A DNA stretch of 64,000 nucleotides. It comes from Streptosporangium lutulentum (GTDB taxonomy: Bacteria; Actinomycetota; Actinomycetes; Streptosporangiales; Streptosporangiaceae). Below, piece by piece: positions 43,614-51,780 of the stretch. A program made the position numbers and the translations under genes. Within the stretch, counting starts at the first letter, position 1. Each line of letters starts with the position of its first letter. The notes beneath the pieces were generated by a model. It saw nothing but the letters and a program-made list of their open reading frames with translations, had not been told where the DNA came from and made no database searches. The stretch spans positions 6,386,001 to 6,450,000 of the forward strand of contig NZ_JAUSQU010000001.1 of NCBI RefSeq assembly GCF_030811455.1. Reading direction: 5' to 3'.

Positions 43614-44753
43614 ATGGGGATGAAACACGTCGCGCCCGTCGGGGTGCTGCTCGCGGCGACCACTTTTCTGGGCGCCCCCGCGCACGCCGGCTCGGTGGCC
43701 GCGCCCGCGGGAACCGAACCCGGGAGCGTCAAACCGGGAGGTGCCAGGAAGGAGCCGGTCGGCGGCCCCAGGCTCGGCGGGCGGGGCGTCATCGCCCCCA
43801 CCGGCGTGAAGGCGCCTCCCAAGACGGCCGCGGAGTCCTACGTGGTCGCGGACGCCGACACCGGCGAGGTGCTCGCCGCCAAGGACGCCCACGGGCGCTA
43901 TCTCCCGGCGAGCACCCTCAAGGCCCTGACCGCGATCACCCTCATTCCGAAGCTCGACAAGACTCGGAAGATCACACCGAGCAGGCGCGCGGTGAACGAG
44001 GAGGGCAGTGCGGTAGGCCTGGTCCCCAAGCCCCTCTACACGGTCGAGGACCTGTTCAAGGCACTGATGCTGGTGTCCGGCAACGACTGCGCGATGGCGC
44101 TGGCCGAGGCCAACGGCGGCCTGGCCACGACCCTGGCGGACATGAACGCCGAGGCCAAGCGCCTGCAGGCGTACGACACGGTGGCCAAGACGCCGAGCGG
44201 GCTCGACAAGCCCGGCCAGAGCAGCTCGGCCTACGACCTGACGCTGATCGCCCGAGCCGGGCTAGCCAACGCCGATTTTCGGCGATATATCAGCACAAAG
44301 ACTGACAAGTTCCCGGCGCCCAAGGGCCACTACGAGATCGGCAACCACAACAGGCTGCTCTGGAGCTACAAGGGCATGATCGGCGTCAAGAACGGCTGGA
44401 CGTCCAAGGCCCTGGGCAGCTTCGTCGGCGCGGCCAAACGGAACGGCCACACGGTCATCGTGTCGATCATGCGGCACAACGGCTCCTTCTGGGGCGACGT
44501 CGCCGGCCTGCTCGACTGGGGCTTCGCCGCCCGCGGCAAGGTGATCCCCGTCGGGCACCTGGTCGACCCGATCCCCGACCCGCCGCCTCCCACCCCGACC
44601 CCTCCGCCCGTCAAGGCTCCGGTCGCGGCGCCCAAGGCGGTGGAGACCGCACCCCACGAGGAGTCGCCTCCCGTCGGCCTCTACGTGCTCGGCGCCGGCC
44701 TGCTCGGCGGCGTGATCTGGATGGCGTACGGCCTGCGCCGGCGCTTCCGCTGA
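43614..44753 (+). CDS. D-alanyl-D-alanine carboxypeptidase (PBP5-type)
   Basis: A 379-residue low-molecular-weight penicillin-binding protein that trims stem peptides of peptidoglycan. A signal peptide (ending near APAHA) leads to the active motifs STLK (SxxK, about 99-102), SGND (SxN, about 157) and KNG (KxG, about 261). A Pro-rich stretch (DPPPPTPTPPP) and a C-terminal membrane anchor (VGLYVLGAGLLGGVIWMAYGL) follow, so the catalytic domain faces the wall. TACCCT lies 9 bp before the ATG. It is divergent from the SCO4848-like gene. Confidence 0.94.
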   Translation: MGMKHVAPVGVLLAATTFLGAPAHAGSVAAPAGTEPGSVKPGGARKEPVGGPRLGGRGVIAPTGVKAPPKTAAESYVVADADTGEVLAAKDAHGRYLPASTLKALTAITLIPKLDKTRKITPSRRAVNEEGSAVGLVPKPLYTVEDLFKALMLVSGNDCAMALAEANGGLATTLADMNAEAKRLQAYDTVAKTPSGLDKPGQSSSAYDLTLIARAGLANADFRRYISTKTDKFPAPKGHYEIGNHNRLLWSYKGMIGVKNGWTSKALGSFVGAAKRNGHTVIVSIMRHNGSFWGDVAGLLDWGFAARGKVIPVGHLVDPIPDPPPPTPTPPPVKAPVAAPKAVETAPHEESPPVGLYVLGAGLLGGVIWMAYGLRRRFR

Positions 44754-44867
44754 AGCGTCGTCCCGGTGGGGACCCGCCGCCTCGCGTACGGCGCGGCGGT
44801 CCCCCCGGGGGCGGCCGTCAGGCGAAGGGTCTCGCCGGGCATCCGCGCCCGCCGGACGGACGGCCCG

Positions 44868-45809
44868 TCAGGCGGGCGCCCCGTCGACGGGAACGGCCGG
44901 GGACGGGGTGGGATCGGGCGGGGGTCCGAAGCAGGCGGTCGCGGTCCAGGCGGCGGCGTAGATGATCACGCGGGCCGAGAGGTTGATCCAGACCAGCAGG
45001 CCGACCACCACGGCGAACACCCCGTAGACGGGGTTGTTCAGGGTGTACGACAGGATCAGCGCGGCGAGCTGCTTGAGCAGTCCGAAGCCGATCGCGCCCA
45101 GCACGGCTCCGCGCAGCACCACGCGGAACGGCTGCGTGGAGCGGCCCACCCAGCCCAGGAGGATCAGGAAGACGACGACGTCGGCCAGCACGCTGACCGC
45201 CAGGCCGACGGGCCAGATCACAGCGATGGCGGTCACCGATCCCGGCAGGCCCAGCCATCCGGCCACGACCCCGCTCGCCTGGGTGGCGAAGCCGCCGACC
45301 ACCACCGAGAAGATCACCGTGATGCCGACCAGGACGAATGAGGCGAGATCGCGGAGCTTGCCCATGAAGAAGTTGAGCGGCGCCTCGGTGGTCATGGAGA
45401 TCTCGCGGAGCGCGCCGCGCAGGGCGTCCATCGCGCCGAGCCCGGCGTAGAGCAGGCCGATCAGGCCGATGATCCCGGCGCCGGTCCGGGACTCGGAGAT
45501 CTGCTTGATCGGGAGCTTGTCGGCGAGACCCGGCAGGTACGCGTTGATGGCCCCGGCCAGCGCGGCGGTGGCCTTCGAGTCGGCGAACAGGAAGTAGCCG
45601 AAGATCGCGAAGGCCAGAGCGATGATCGGAAAGAACGACAGGAACGCGAAGTAGGTCACCGCCCCCGCGAGCCGGTCTCCGGACTGGACCTGGTAGCGCT
45701 GCACCGTCCTGATCAGATGATCGAACCAGTGCCATCGGACTCGGGCCACGCCGATCCGCGCCCTGCCCCCCTCGCGGACCGCCTCGATCCGTTCCTGCAC
45801 CTTTGCCAC
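44868..45809 (-). CDS. YihY/BrkB-family inner membrane protein
   Basis: A 313-residue multi-pass membrane protein (formerly called RNase BN or BrkB-like; true nuclease activity is not expected). RLAGAVTYFAFLSFFPIIALAF is the family's first helix region and ISMTTEAPLNFFMGKLRDLASF the conserved loop; six helices are visible. The GTG at 45809 follows GGGGG. It is convergent with the carboxypeptidase. The end of the gene (GTCAGGCG at the stop) is echoed about 50 bp downstream (near 44818). Confidence 0.9.
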   Translation of the reverse strand: MAKVQERIEAVREGGRARIGVARVRWHWFDHLIRTVQRYQVQSGDRLAGAVTYFAFLSFFPIIALAFAIFGYFLFADSKATAALAGAINAYLPGLADKLPIKQISESRTGAGIIGLIGLLYAGLGAMDALRGALREISMTTEAPLNFFMGKLRDLASFVLVGITVIFSVVVGGFATQASGVVAGWLGLPGSVTAIAVIWPVGLAVSVLADVVVFLILLGWVGRSTQPFRVVLRGAVLGAIGFGLLKQLAALILSYTLNNPVYGVFAVVVGLLVWINLSARVIIYAAAWTATACFGPPPDPTPSPAVPVDGAPA

Positions 45810-45929
45810 GCGCGCCCCCTACCCAGTCGTCGCCGCACCGATCACGAATGACGAAAGGAAAAGGGGAACGCGAGAGCCGTACACGCTCGGGAGTGCTCAG
45901 AGTAGGACAGGGCCCGAACCCGAACCCAT

Positions 45930-46003
45930 CCAAACGCGCCCAGAGTGTCAGGAGGGGCAGGAAACTCCAAACGCGCTCAGAGCGTCAGAGAAGGCAGGAA
46001 ACC
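45930..46003. repeat. 37-bp imperfect tandem duplication across the trpS stop
   Basis: Copies at 45930-45966 and 45967-46003 start with CCAAACGCGC and end near GGCAGGAAAC. The right copy holds the last trpS codons (FLPSLTL-stop). The left, outside the gene, would read FLPLLTLW, so its stop has mutated. Confidence 0.75.
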
Positions 46004-46987
46004 AACCCGGTCACGAACCTGGGCCATGGTCCCCGCGGCCACGCTACGGGCCCTTGCAGCCCCGATGGCGAGCATCCTGTCGAGCTCGGCCTCGTTCGCC
46101 AGCAGCTTCTCGGTGCGCTCCCTGATCGGGGTGAAGGTGTCCACGACCAGCTCGGCCACGTCTTTCTTGAAGGTGCCGTATCCCTGGCCGGCGTAGCGGG
46201 CCTCCAGCTCGGGAATCGGGGTGCCGCTCAGGGCGGACTGGATGCGCAGCAGGTTGGTGACGCCGGGCTTGTTCTCGTCGTCGGCGAGGATCTCGGATCC
46301 GGTGTCGGTGACCGCGCGCATGACCTTCTTGCGGAGCGGCCCCGGCTGCTCCAGCAGGTCCAGGATGCCGGCGGGCGAAGAGGAGGACTTCGACATCTTC
46401 GCCGTGGGGTCCTGAAGGTCGGTGATCTTCTCGACGCCCTTGACGATGTGCGGCTCGGGCAGCGTGAAGGTATCGCCGAAGCGGTGGTTGAAGCGCTGCG
46501 CGAGGTCGCGGGTGAGCTCCAGGTGCTGCTTCTGGTCGGCTCCGACCGGCACCTTGTCGGCCTGGTAGAGCAGGATGTCGGCGGCCTGCAGGATCGGGTA
46601 GGTGAACAGCCCGACACCGGCCGAGCTCTCTCCCGACTTCGCCGACTTGTCCTTGAACTGGGTCATCCGGCCCGCCTCGCCCATGCCGGTGAGACAGATC
46701 AGCACCCAGGCCAGCTCGGTGTGCTCGCGGACGTGGCTCTGGATGAAGACGGTGGACCGCTCCGGGTCCAGACCCGCGGCGAAGAGCTGGGCCGCGGCGA
46801 CCCTGGAGCGCCTGCGCAGCGCCTCCGGCTGGTACTCCACCGTGATCGCGTGCAGGTCGACGACGCAGTAGAAGGCGTCGTAGCCCTCCTGCATGGCGAC
46901 ATACTGCCGCACGGCGCCGAGGTAGTTGCCCAGGTGGAAGGAGTCGGCGGTGGGCTGGATGCCGGACAAGACACGAGGACTGGCCAT
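45977..46987 (-). CDS. trpS: Tryptophanyl-tRNA synthetase
   Basis: A 336-residue class I aminoacyl-tRNA synthetase charging tRNA-Trp. The HIGH-equivalent is SFHLGNYLG (about 16-24) and the KMSKS loop is TAKMSKSSSS (about 199). GADQKQHLELTRDLAQRFN is the dimer/tryptophan region. The ATG at 46987 lies 14 bp after the CNNM gene stop and lacks a ribosome site. Its last codons are duplicated just downstream. Confidence 0.96.
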   Translation of the reverse strand: MASPRVLSGIQPTADSFHLGNYLGAVRQYVAMQEGYDAFYCVVDLHAITVEYQPEALRRRSRVAAAQLFAAGLDPERSTVFIQSHVREHTELAWVLICLTGMGEAGRMTQFKDKSAKSGESSAGVGLFTYPILQAADILLYQADKVPVGADQKQHLELTRDLAQRFNHRFGDTFTLPEPHIVKGVEKITDLQDPTAKMSKSSSSPAGILDLLEQPGPLRKKVMRAVTDTGSEILADDENKPGVTNLLRIQSALSGTPIPELEARYAGQGYGTFKKDVAELVVDTFTPIRERTEKLLANEAELDRMLAIGAARARSVAAGTMAQVRDRVGFLPSLTL

Positions 46988-47001
46988 AGCATGCAATTCT
47001 G

Positions 47002-48330
47002 TCAGCCTCCGGGAGTCGTTGGTGCCCGCCCGTCAGGCTCCGGGGGCGCCTCCGGCCGGTGTTTGATACGAACCCGCGACACCCTGCGGCCGTCCAGGTC
47101 CGTGACCGACAGCTCGAAGCCGGGGATCTCCACCCGCTCCCCCAGCGCCGGCAGGTGGCCGAGGGCCGACATGACGAACCCGCCGAGGGTCTCGTAGGGG
47201 CCGTCGGGCAACCGGATCCCGGTCTCGGTCGCCACCTCGTCGAGGTTGGCCAGCCCGTCGAGCTCGGCCTCTCCCGCGGGGAGCACGACCTGCCGGTCCT
47301 CCACGTCGTGCTCGTCGCGGATGTCGCCGACGAGCTCCTCGACCAGGTCCTCCATGGTGACGATGCCCGCGGTGCCGCCGTACTCGTCGACCACGATCGC
47401 CAGGTGGTGGCCCTCGTCGCGCATCTCCGACAGCGTGGCCAGCACCCGCTTGCTGGCGGGGACCAGTTTGACCGGGCGGATCGGCACCAGCTCGCTGATC
47501 GGCTCGATCGACCCGGTCAGCACCGGGTCGAGCAGGTCCCGGATGTGGACGAACCCCACGACGTCGTCGTAGGAGTCCCGGTAGACGGGGAAACGGGAGT
47601 GCGGCATGGCCGCGGCCAGGATCGCGGCCTCGGCCAGCCGGGTGTCGGCGGACATGAACTCCACCTCGGTGCGCGGCAGCATCACCTCGCGGAGCTGCCG
47701 CTTGCCCGCCGCGAAGACCTCCGCGATCAGATGGCGCTCGTCGACGGTGAGCTCCTGGTGGCCGACCACCATGTCGCGCAGCTCCTCGGTGGAGATCTCC
47801 TCCCGATCCGTGTCGGGGTTGCCGCCGAGCAGCCGGACCACGCCGTCGCTGGACTTCGACAGCGCCCAGATGAGCGGTCGCGACAGCAAGGCCAGCCGGT
47901 CCAGGAACGGCGCGACCAGCAGGGAGAGCCCCTCGGCCCGCTGCCGGGCGAGCCGCTTGGGCGCGAGCTCGCCCAGCACCAGCGAGAAGTAGGAGATGAC
48001 CAGCGTCACGAGCACCAGCGCGATCGTGGCCGCGGCGGACGCGGGCACCCCCCAGCCGGTCACCACCGGGACCAGGTCCTTGGCCAGGGTGTCGGCGCCG
48101 AACGCGGCCGACATCATGGTCGCCACGGTGACGCCGATCTGCACGGCCGCGAGGAAGCGGTTGGGGTCGCGGGCGAGCTTGGCCGCTCTCGCCCCCCGGC
48201 GGCCGCGACCACTGAGCCGCCTCACCTGGCTCTCCCTCAGGGAGACCATGGCCATCTCGGCGGCGGCGAAGAATCCCCCGATCAGTACGAAAAGCAGGAC
48301 CAGGGCGATGTTCGCCACGACGCTGTTCAC
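47002..48330 (-). CDS. CNNM/CorC-type transporter (DUF21-CBS-CorC)
   Basis: A 442-residue membrane protein of the CNNM family, whose characterised members handle Mg2+. The DUF21 membrane domain (ALVLLFVLIGGFFAAAEMAMVSL, then two to three more helices) is followed by a CBS pair (MLPRTEVEFMSADTRL ... HHLAIVVDEYGGTAGIVTMEDLVEELVGDI) and a C-terminal CorC/HlyC domain. GTG 48330 follows GGAGA. Together with trpS it forms a minus-strand pair divergent from galE. Confidence 0.93.
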   Translation of the reverse strand: MNSVVANIALVLLFVLIGGFFAAAEMAMVSLRESQVRRLSGRGRRGARAAKLARDPNRFLAAVQIGVTVATMMSAAFGADTLAKDLVPVVTGWGVPASAAATIALVLVTLVISYFSLVLGELAPKRLARQRAEGLSLLVAPFLDRLALLSRPLIWALSKSSDGVVRLLGGNPDTDREEISTEELRDMVVGHQELTVDERHLIAEVFAAGKRQLREVMLPRTEVEFMSADTRLAEAAILAAAMPHSRFPVYRDSYDDVVGFVHIRDLLDPVLTGSIEPISELVPIRPVKLVPASKRVLATLSEMRDEGHHLAIVVDEYGGTAGIVTMEDLVEELVGDIRDEHDVEDRQVVLPAGEAELDGLANLDEVATETGIRLPDGPYETLGGFVMSALGHLPALGERVEIPGFELSVTDLDGRRVSRVRIKHRPEAPPEPDGRAPTTPGG

Positions 48331-48387
48331 GAGATCGTCTCCGTCATGGCCGTCGCTCGTTTCGCGGCGGTGGCCGATATTTGATGT

Positions 48388-48403
48388 GCCAGCATATGCT
48401 GGC
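48388..48403. promoter_or_regulatory. 16-bp perfect palindrome upstream of galE
   Basis: GCCAGCATATGCTGGC lies in the 124-bp divergent gap between the CNNM gene and galE. It is followed by an unusual A-rich run (48404-48444). It is a candidate operator for either gene. Confidence 0.55.
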
Positions 48404-48454
48404 GATAGCCATACAAAAGTAAACAAGTACAAACAACATCAAACAGGAGGCTCC

Positions 48455-49414
48455 GTGAAGCTGCTGGTCACCGGAGGTGCCGGATACATAGGCAGCGTCG
48501 TGGCGGCGCAACTCGTCGAGGCCGGTCACCAGGTCACCGTGCTGGACGACCTCTCCACCGGTCATGCCGACGCGGTGCCGTCCGGCGCCCGCTTCGTGGA
48601 GGGATCGATCACCGACGCCGGCGGCGTGCTGCCCGGAATGGACGGCGTGCTGCACTTCGCGGCGAAGTCCCTGGTCGGCGAGTCGGTGGAGAAGCCCGGC
48701 CTGTACTGGGCGAACAACCTCGGCGGCACCCTCGCCCTGCTCGACGCCATGCGGACCGCCGAGGTCGGGCGGATCGTCTTCTCCTCCACCGCCGCCACGT
48801 ACGGCGAGCCGGAGCGCTCCCCGGTCCTGGAGACCGACCCGACCCGGCCGACCAATCCCTACGGCGCGTCCAAACTCGCCGTCGACACCGCGCTGACCAC
48901 GTTCGCCGGGCTGTACGGCCTGGCCGCGGTGAGCCTGCGATACTTCAACGTGGGCGGCGCCCACACCGCGGAAGACGGGCGGGTCTACCGCGAGCGTCAC
49001 ACCGTGGAGACCCACCTGATCCCCAACGTCCTGGCCGTGGCGCTCGGCGGACGCGACGCGGTCAGCGTGTTCGGCACGGACTACCCCACCCCCGACGGCA
49101 CGTGCGTGCGCGACTACATCCACGTGGCCGATCTGGCCAGAGCGCACCTCCTGGCGATGGAAGCCTGCTCCCCGGGCGAGCACAAGATCTACAACCTGGG
49201 AAACGGCACCGGTTTCTCGGTTCAGGAGGTCCTGTCGGTCTGCCGCGAGGTCACCGGGCACGAGATTCCGGCGGTCGTACAGGAGCGTCGCGCCGGAGAC
49301 CCGGCGGTGCTGGTGGCCTCGTCCGAGAAGATCCAGCGCGAGCTCGGGTGGAAGCCCGAACACCCGTCCGTCCGGGACATCGTCGCCGACGCCTGGGACG
49401 TTCTGCCGCGCTGA
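48455..49414 (+). CDS. galE: UDP-glucose 4-epimerase
   Basis: A 319-residue NAD-dependent epimerase interconverting UDP-glucose and UDP-galactose. GGAGYIGS (7-14) binds NAD, the catalytic Ser/Thr region is SSTAATYGEP and Tyr/Lys is in NPYGASK (about 138). CVRDYIHVADLARAH and YNLGNGTGFSV are family blocks. GTG 48455 is preceded by a full AGGAGG at 48445-48450. It supplies UDP-galactose for cell-surface sugars. Its last 193 bp are also read antisense by the DUF11-like frame. Confidence 0.95.
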   Translation: MKLLVTGGAGYIGSVVAAQLVEAGHQVTVLDDLSTGHADAVPSGARFVEGSITDAGGVLPGMDGVLHFAAKSLVGESVEKPGLYWANNLGGTLALLDAMRTAEVGRIVFSSTAATYGEPERSPVLETDPTRPTNPYGASKLAVDTALTTFAGLYGLAAVSLRYFNVGGAHTAEDGRVYRERHTVETHLIPNVLAVALGGRDAVSVFGTDYPTPDGTCVRDYIHVADLARAHLLAMEACSPGEHKIYNLGNGTGFSVQEVLSVCREVTGHEIPAVVQERRAGDPAVLVASSEKIQRELGWKPEHPSVRDIVADAWDVLPR

Positions 49415-50430
49415 CCTCGTGAGAGCACGGACGCCGGGCGGCCGTGTGCTCCGATCGAACTCCCCGGGCGCGAACCTCCGGCCTCGGCCGGGGGATCGCG
49501 CCGACCGGCAGGACGCGCGGCCGGGCCGGTCGCGACAGGGCGTGGAGCCCCCGCCCTCGGGTGATCCGTGGATCGCCCGTCGCCGGTCTCCGGGGTCGGC
49601 GACCCCTCCTTCGGCCGCGAGGAGGGCGTCAGGCTGGCGATGTTGTTGGCGGGGCGGCGGTCGCCCAGGCGGACGGAGTAGACGGTCGCCTGGGCCCGCG
49701 GGCCGCGCCCGTGGGCACGGAAGGTGAGCCGCATGCTCACCTTCCCGCCCGAGCCGACCGTGCGCAGTGCGCAGCCGACGGAGCCGGGGCGCGGGCGGCA
49801 CCGGGCTCCGGACGCCGACAGGAAGCGCGCCTTCCCCGTGTCGAAGAAGACCGCGGCGTCGCGGACGGCCCGGGGCCCGCGGTTGCGCACCACGGCCCCC
49901 ACCGTGACCAGCCGGCCGCCGATCGCCCTGCGCGACAGCCTGACCGCCAGGTCCGTGCCCTCGCCCACCGGGGTCGACGTCTGGGCGGAGTCGTTCGTCC
50001 CGTTCTCGTCCACGATCTCGGAGGAGAGCGTCGCGGTCGCCCTGAGCGGGCCTCGCGCGCCCGGACGGACCAGGCCGCTGATCGTCACGCCCCCGGCGTC
50101 CCCGGCCATGACGTCCTGCCGTGAGGCGCAGATCACCTCGTTGGCCGCGCCGCCGGGAAGGCACTCGGCGACGTTGACGCCGATGACCTCGACCCCTTCG
50201 GGCAACCGGACGACGAGCACGGGCAGCACCGCGTCCTCGGGCCCCGCGTTGCTCACGTCGGCCCGGTAGATCAGCGGCTTACCCGGTTGCGCGAGTTTCG
50301 GCAGGACCGACAGCCGTACCGAAAGATCGGCCCCGACCAGGTTCTTCTCCCCGGACCTCGCCGACGCCGCGCCCGGAGCTACCGCCAGCACAAGGCTGAC
50401 CACACCGGCGACGATCCGCACCCGCACCAT
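49222..50430 (-). CDS. Secreted DUF11-like repeat protein with extended tail
   Basis: A 402-residue secreted protein. The signal peptide MVRVRIVAGVVSLVLAVAPGAASA is followed by two DUF11/CARDB-like beta domains (ADLSVRLSVLPKLAQPGKPL... and TDLAVRLSRRAIGGRLVTV...GDRRPANNIASL). After NNIASL at about residue 263 the sequence becomes a Pro/Arg/Ser-rich tail of about 140 residues that runs through the intergenic gap and antisense into galE. The tail does not look like protein under selection, so the original stop may have been lost or a frameshift may exist. The domains suggest a surface role only. Confidence 0.7.
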   Translation of the reverse strand: MVRVRIVAGVVSLVLAVAPGAASARSGEKNLVGADLSVRLSVLPKLAQPGKPLIYRADVSNAGPEDAVLPVLVVRLPEGVEVIGVNVAECLPGGAANEVICASRQDVMAGDAGGVTISGLVRPGARGPLRATATLSSEIVDENGTNDSAQTSTPVGEGTDLAVRLSRRAIGGRLVTVGAVVRNRGPRAVRDAAVFFDTGKARFLSASGARCRPRPGSVGCALRTVGSGGKVSMRLTFRAHGRGPRAQATVYSVRLGDRRPANNIASLTPSSRPKEGSPTPETGDGRSTDHPRAGAPRPVATGPAARPAGRRDPPAEAGGSRPGSSIGAHGRPASVLSRGQRGRTSQASATMSRTDGCSGFHPSSRWIFSDEATSTAGSPARRSCTTAGISCPVTSRQTDRTS

Positions 50431-50540
50431 GATCCCTGAACACCGGCCCCCTCGACCATCAGTGATCATTGAACGCCGAGTCGCCCTCCGGGGCGGTGAT
50501 CGACACGCCGCCAGTTCGTTCCGCCGGCCGCGCGTCCCGG

Positions 50541-50594
50541 CGGCGGGCCGGGGAGCGGCGGCGGGCCGGGGAGCGGCGGCGGGCCGGGGAGCGG
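50541..50594. repeat. Three perfect 18-bp tandem repeats
   Basis: CGGCGGGCCGGGGAGCGG occurs at 50541-50558, 50559-50576 and 50577-50594 without a mismatch. It lies in the 331-bp gap between the DUF11-like gene start and the mdh stop. Confidence 0.9.
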
Positions 50595-50660
50595 CGGCGC
50601 CGCGGCGTCCCGCCCTGCCCGGCGGGCGGTACGGGATCCCGGACCCCGCCCCGGACGCGG

Positions 50661-50751
50661 AAGGGCCCCGGCACTCACGGCCCCGGACCCCGCGACCCCC
50701 GAATACGTCAGGTGTCGCGACGGTTCCCGGAGCCCGCGTGCCGGGGCCCTT
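50661..50751. terminator. Long-arm hairpin downstream of mdh
   Basis: AAGGGCCCCGGCAC (50661-50674) pairs perfectly with GTGCCGGGGCCCTT (50738-50751). The 14-bp stem has a 63-nt loop and begins 10 bp after the mdh stop. Confidence 0.55.
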
Positions 50752-50761
50752 TCTCAGCGGC

Positions 50762-51739
50762 TCAGATGAGGCCGAGCTCGCGAACGGCGGCGCGCTCCTC
50801 CTCGAGCTCGCGCGTCGAGGCGTCGATGCGCTCGCGGGAGAAGGCGTTGATCTCCAGGCCCTGGATGATCTCCCACTTGCCGTTGCGCGAGGCGACGGGG
50901 AAGGAGGAGATGATCCCCTCGGGCACGCCGTACGAACCGTCGGACGGGATCGCGGCGGAGGTCCACTCGGTGCCGTTGACCCAGTCGAAGACGTGGTCGA
51001 TCGCGGCGTTGGCGGCGGAGGCGGCCGAGGACGCGCCACGGGCCTCGATGATCGCGGCGCCGCGCTTGGCGACGGTCGGGATGAAGGTGTCGCGCAGCCA
51101 GGCCTCGTCCACCAGCTCAGCGGCGATCTTGCCACCGACCTCGGTGTGGAACAGGTCGGGGTACTGGGTGGCGGAGTGGTTGCCCCAGATGGTCATCTTC
51201 TTGATCTCGGTGACCGGGACCTGGAGCTTGGCGGCGAGCTGGGACAGCGCGCGGTTGTGGTCGAGGCGGGTCATCGCGGTGAACCGCTCGGCCGGGACGT
51301 CCGGGGCGTGCTGCTGGGCGATGAGCGAGTTGGTGTTCGCCGGGTTGCCCACGACCAGCACGCGGACGTCGTCGGCGGCGTTGTCGTTGATGGCCTTGCC
51401 CTGGGGGCCGAAGATGCCGCCGTTGGCCTGGAGCAGGTCGCCGCGCTCCATGCCCGCCGTACGGGGGCGGGCGCCGACCAGCAGGGCGACGTTGGTGCCG
51501 TTGAACGCGACGTTCGGGTCGTCGGTGACCTCGATGCCGCTCAGCAGCGGGAACGCGCAGTCGTCGAGCTCCATCGCGGTGCCCTCGGCAGCCTTGACCG
51601 CCTGCGGGATCTCCAGCAGGCTCAGCTTGACCGGGACGTCGGCGCCCAGCAACTGGCCCGAGGCGATGCGGAACAACAGCGCGTAGCCGATCTGGCCGGC
51701 GGCGCCGGTGACGGTGACCTTTACGGGACTCTGGGCCAT
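50762..51739 (-). CDS. mdh: Malate dehydrogenase
   Basis: A 325-residue NAD-dependent malate dehydrogenase of the TCA cycle. VTGAAGQIGYALLFRI (10-25) binds NAD; PRTAGMERGDLLQANG is the active-site loop; VVGNPANTNSL is a family block; the proton-relay His is in WGNHSATQYPD (about 186). The ATG at 51739 follows GGGGGAAGG. The same open frame continues upstream through the MFS gene but that part is a shadow. icd and citrate synthase lie 6-9 kb away, so three TCA enzymes share this region. Confidence 0.96.
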   Translation of the reverse strand: MAQSPVKVTVTGAAGQIGYALLFRIASGQLLGADVPVKLSLLEIPQAVKAAEGTAMELDDCAFPLLSGIEVTDDPNVAFNGTNVALLVGARPRTAGMERGDLLQANGGIFGPQGKAINDNAADDVRVLVVGNPANTNSLIAQQHAPDVPAERFTAMTRLDHNRALSQLAAKLQVPVTEIKKMTIWGNHSATQYPDLFHTEVGGKIAAELVDEAWLRDTFIPTVAKRGAAIIEARGASSAASAANAAIDHVFDWVNGTEWTSAAIPSDGSYGVPEGIISSFPVASRNGKWEIIQGLEINAFSRERIDASTRELEEERAAVRELGLI

Positions 51740-51780
51740 GACCTTCCCCCACTCGAAGGATGAATTGTGACGCTCGGATG

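Noticed and set aside
44868..45809. Ribonuclease BN annotation for the YihY-type protein
   Set aside because: Multi-pass membrane topology without nuclease motifs; the old RNase BN label for this family is known to be wrong.
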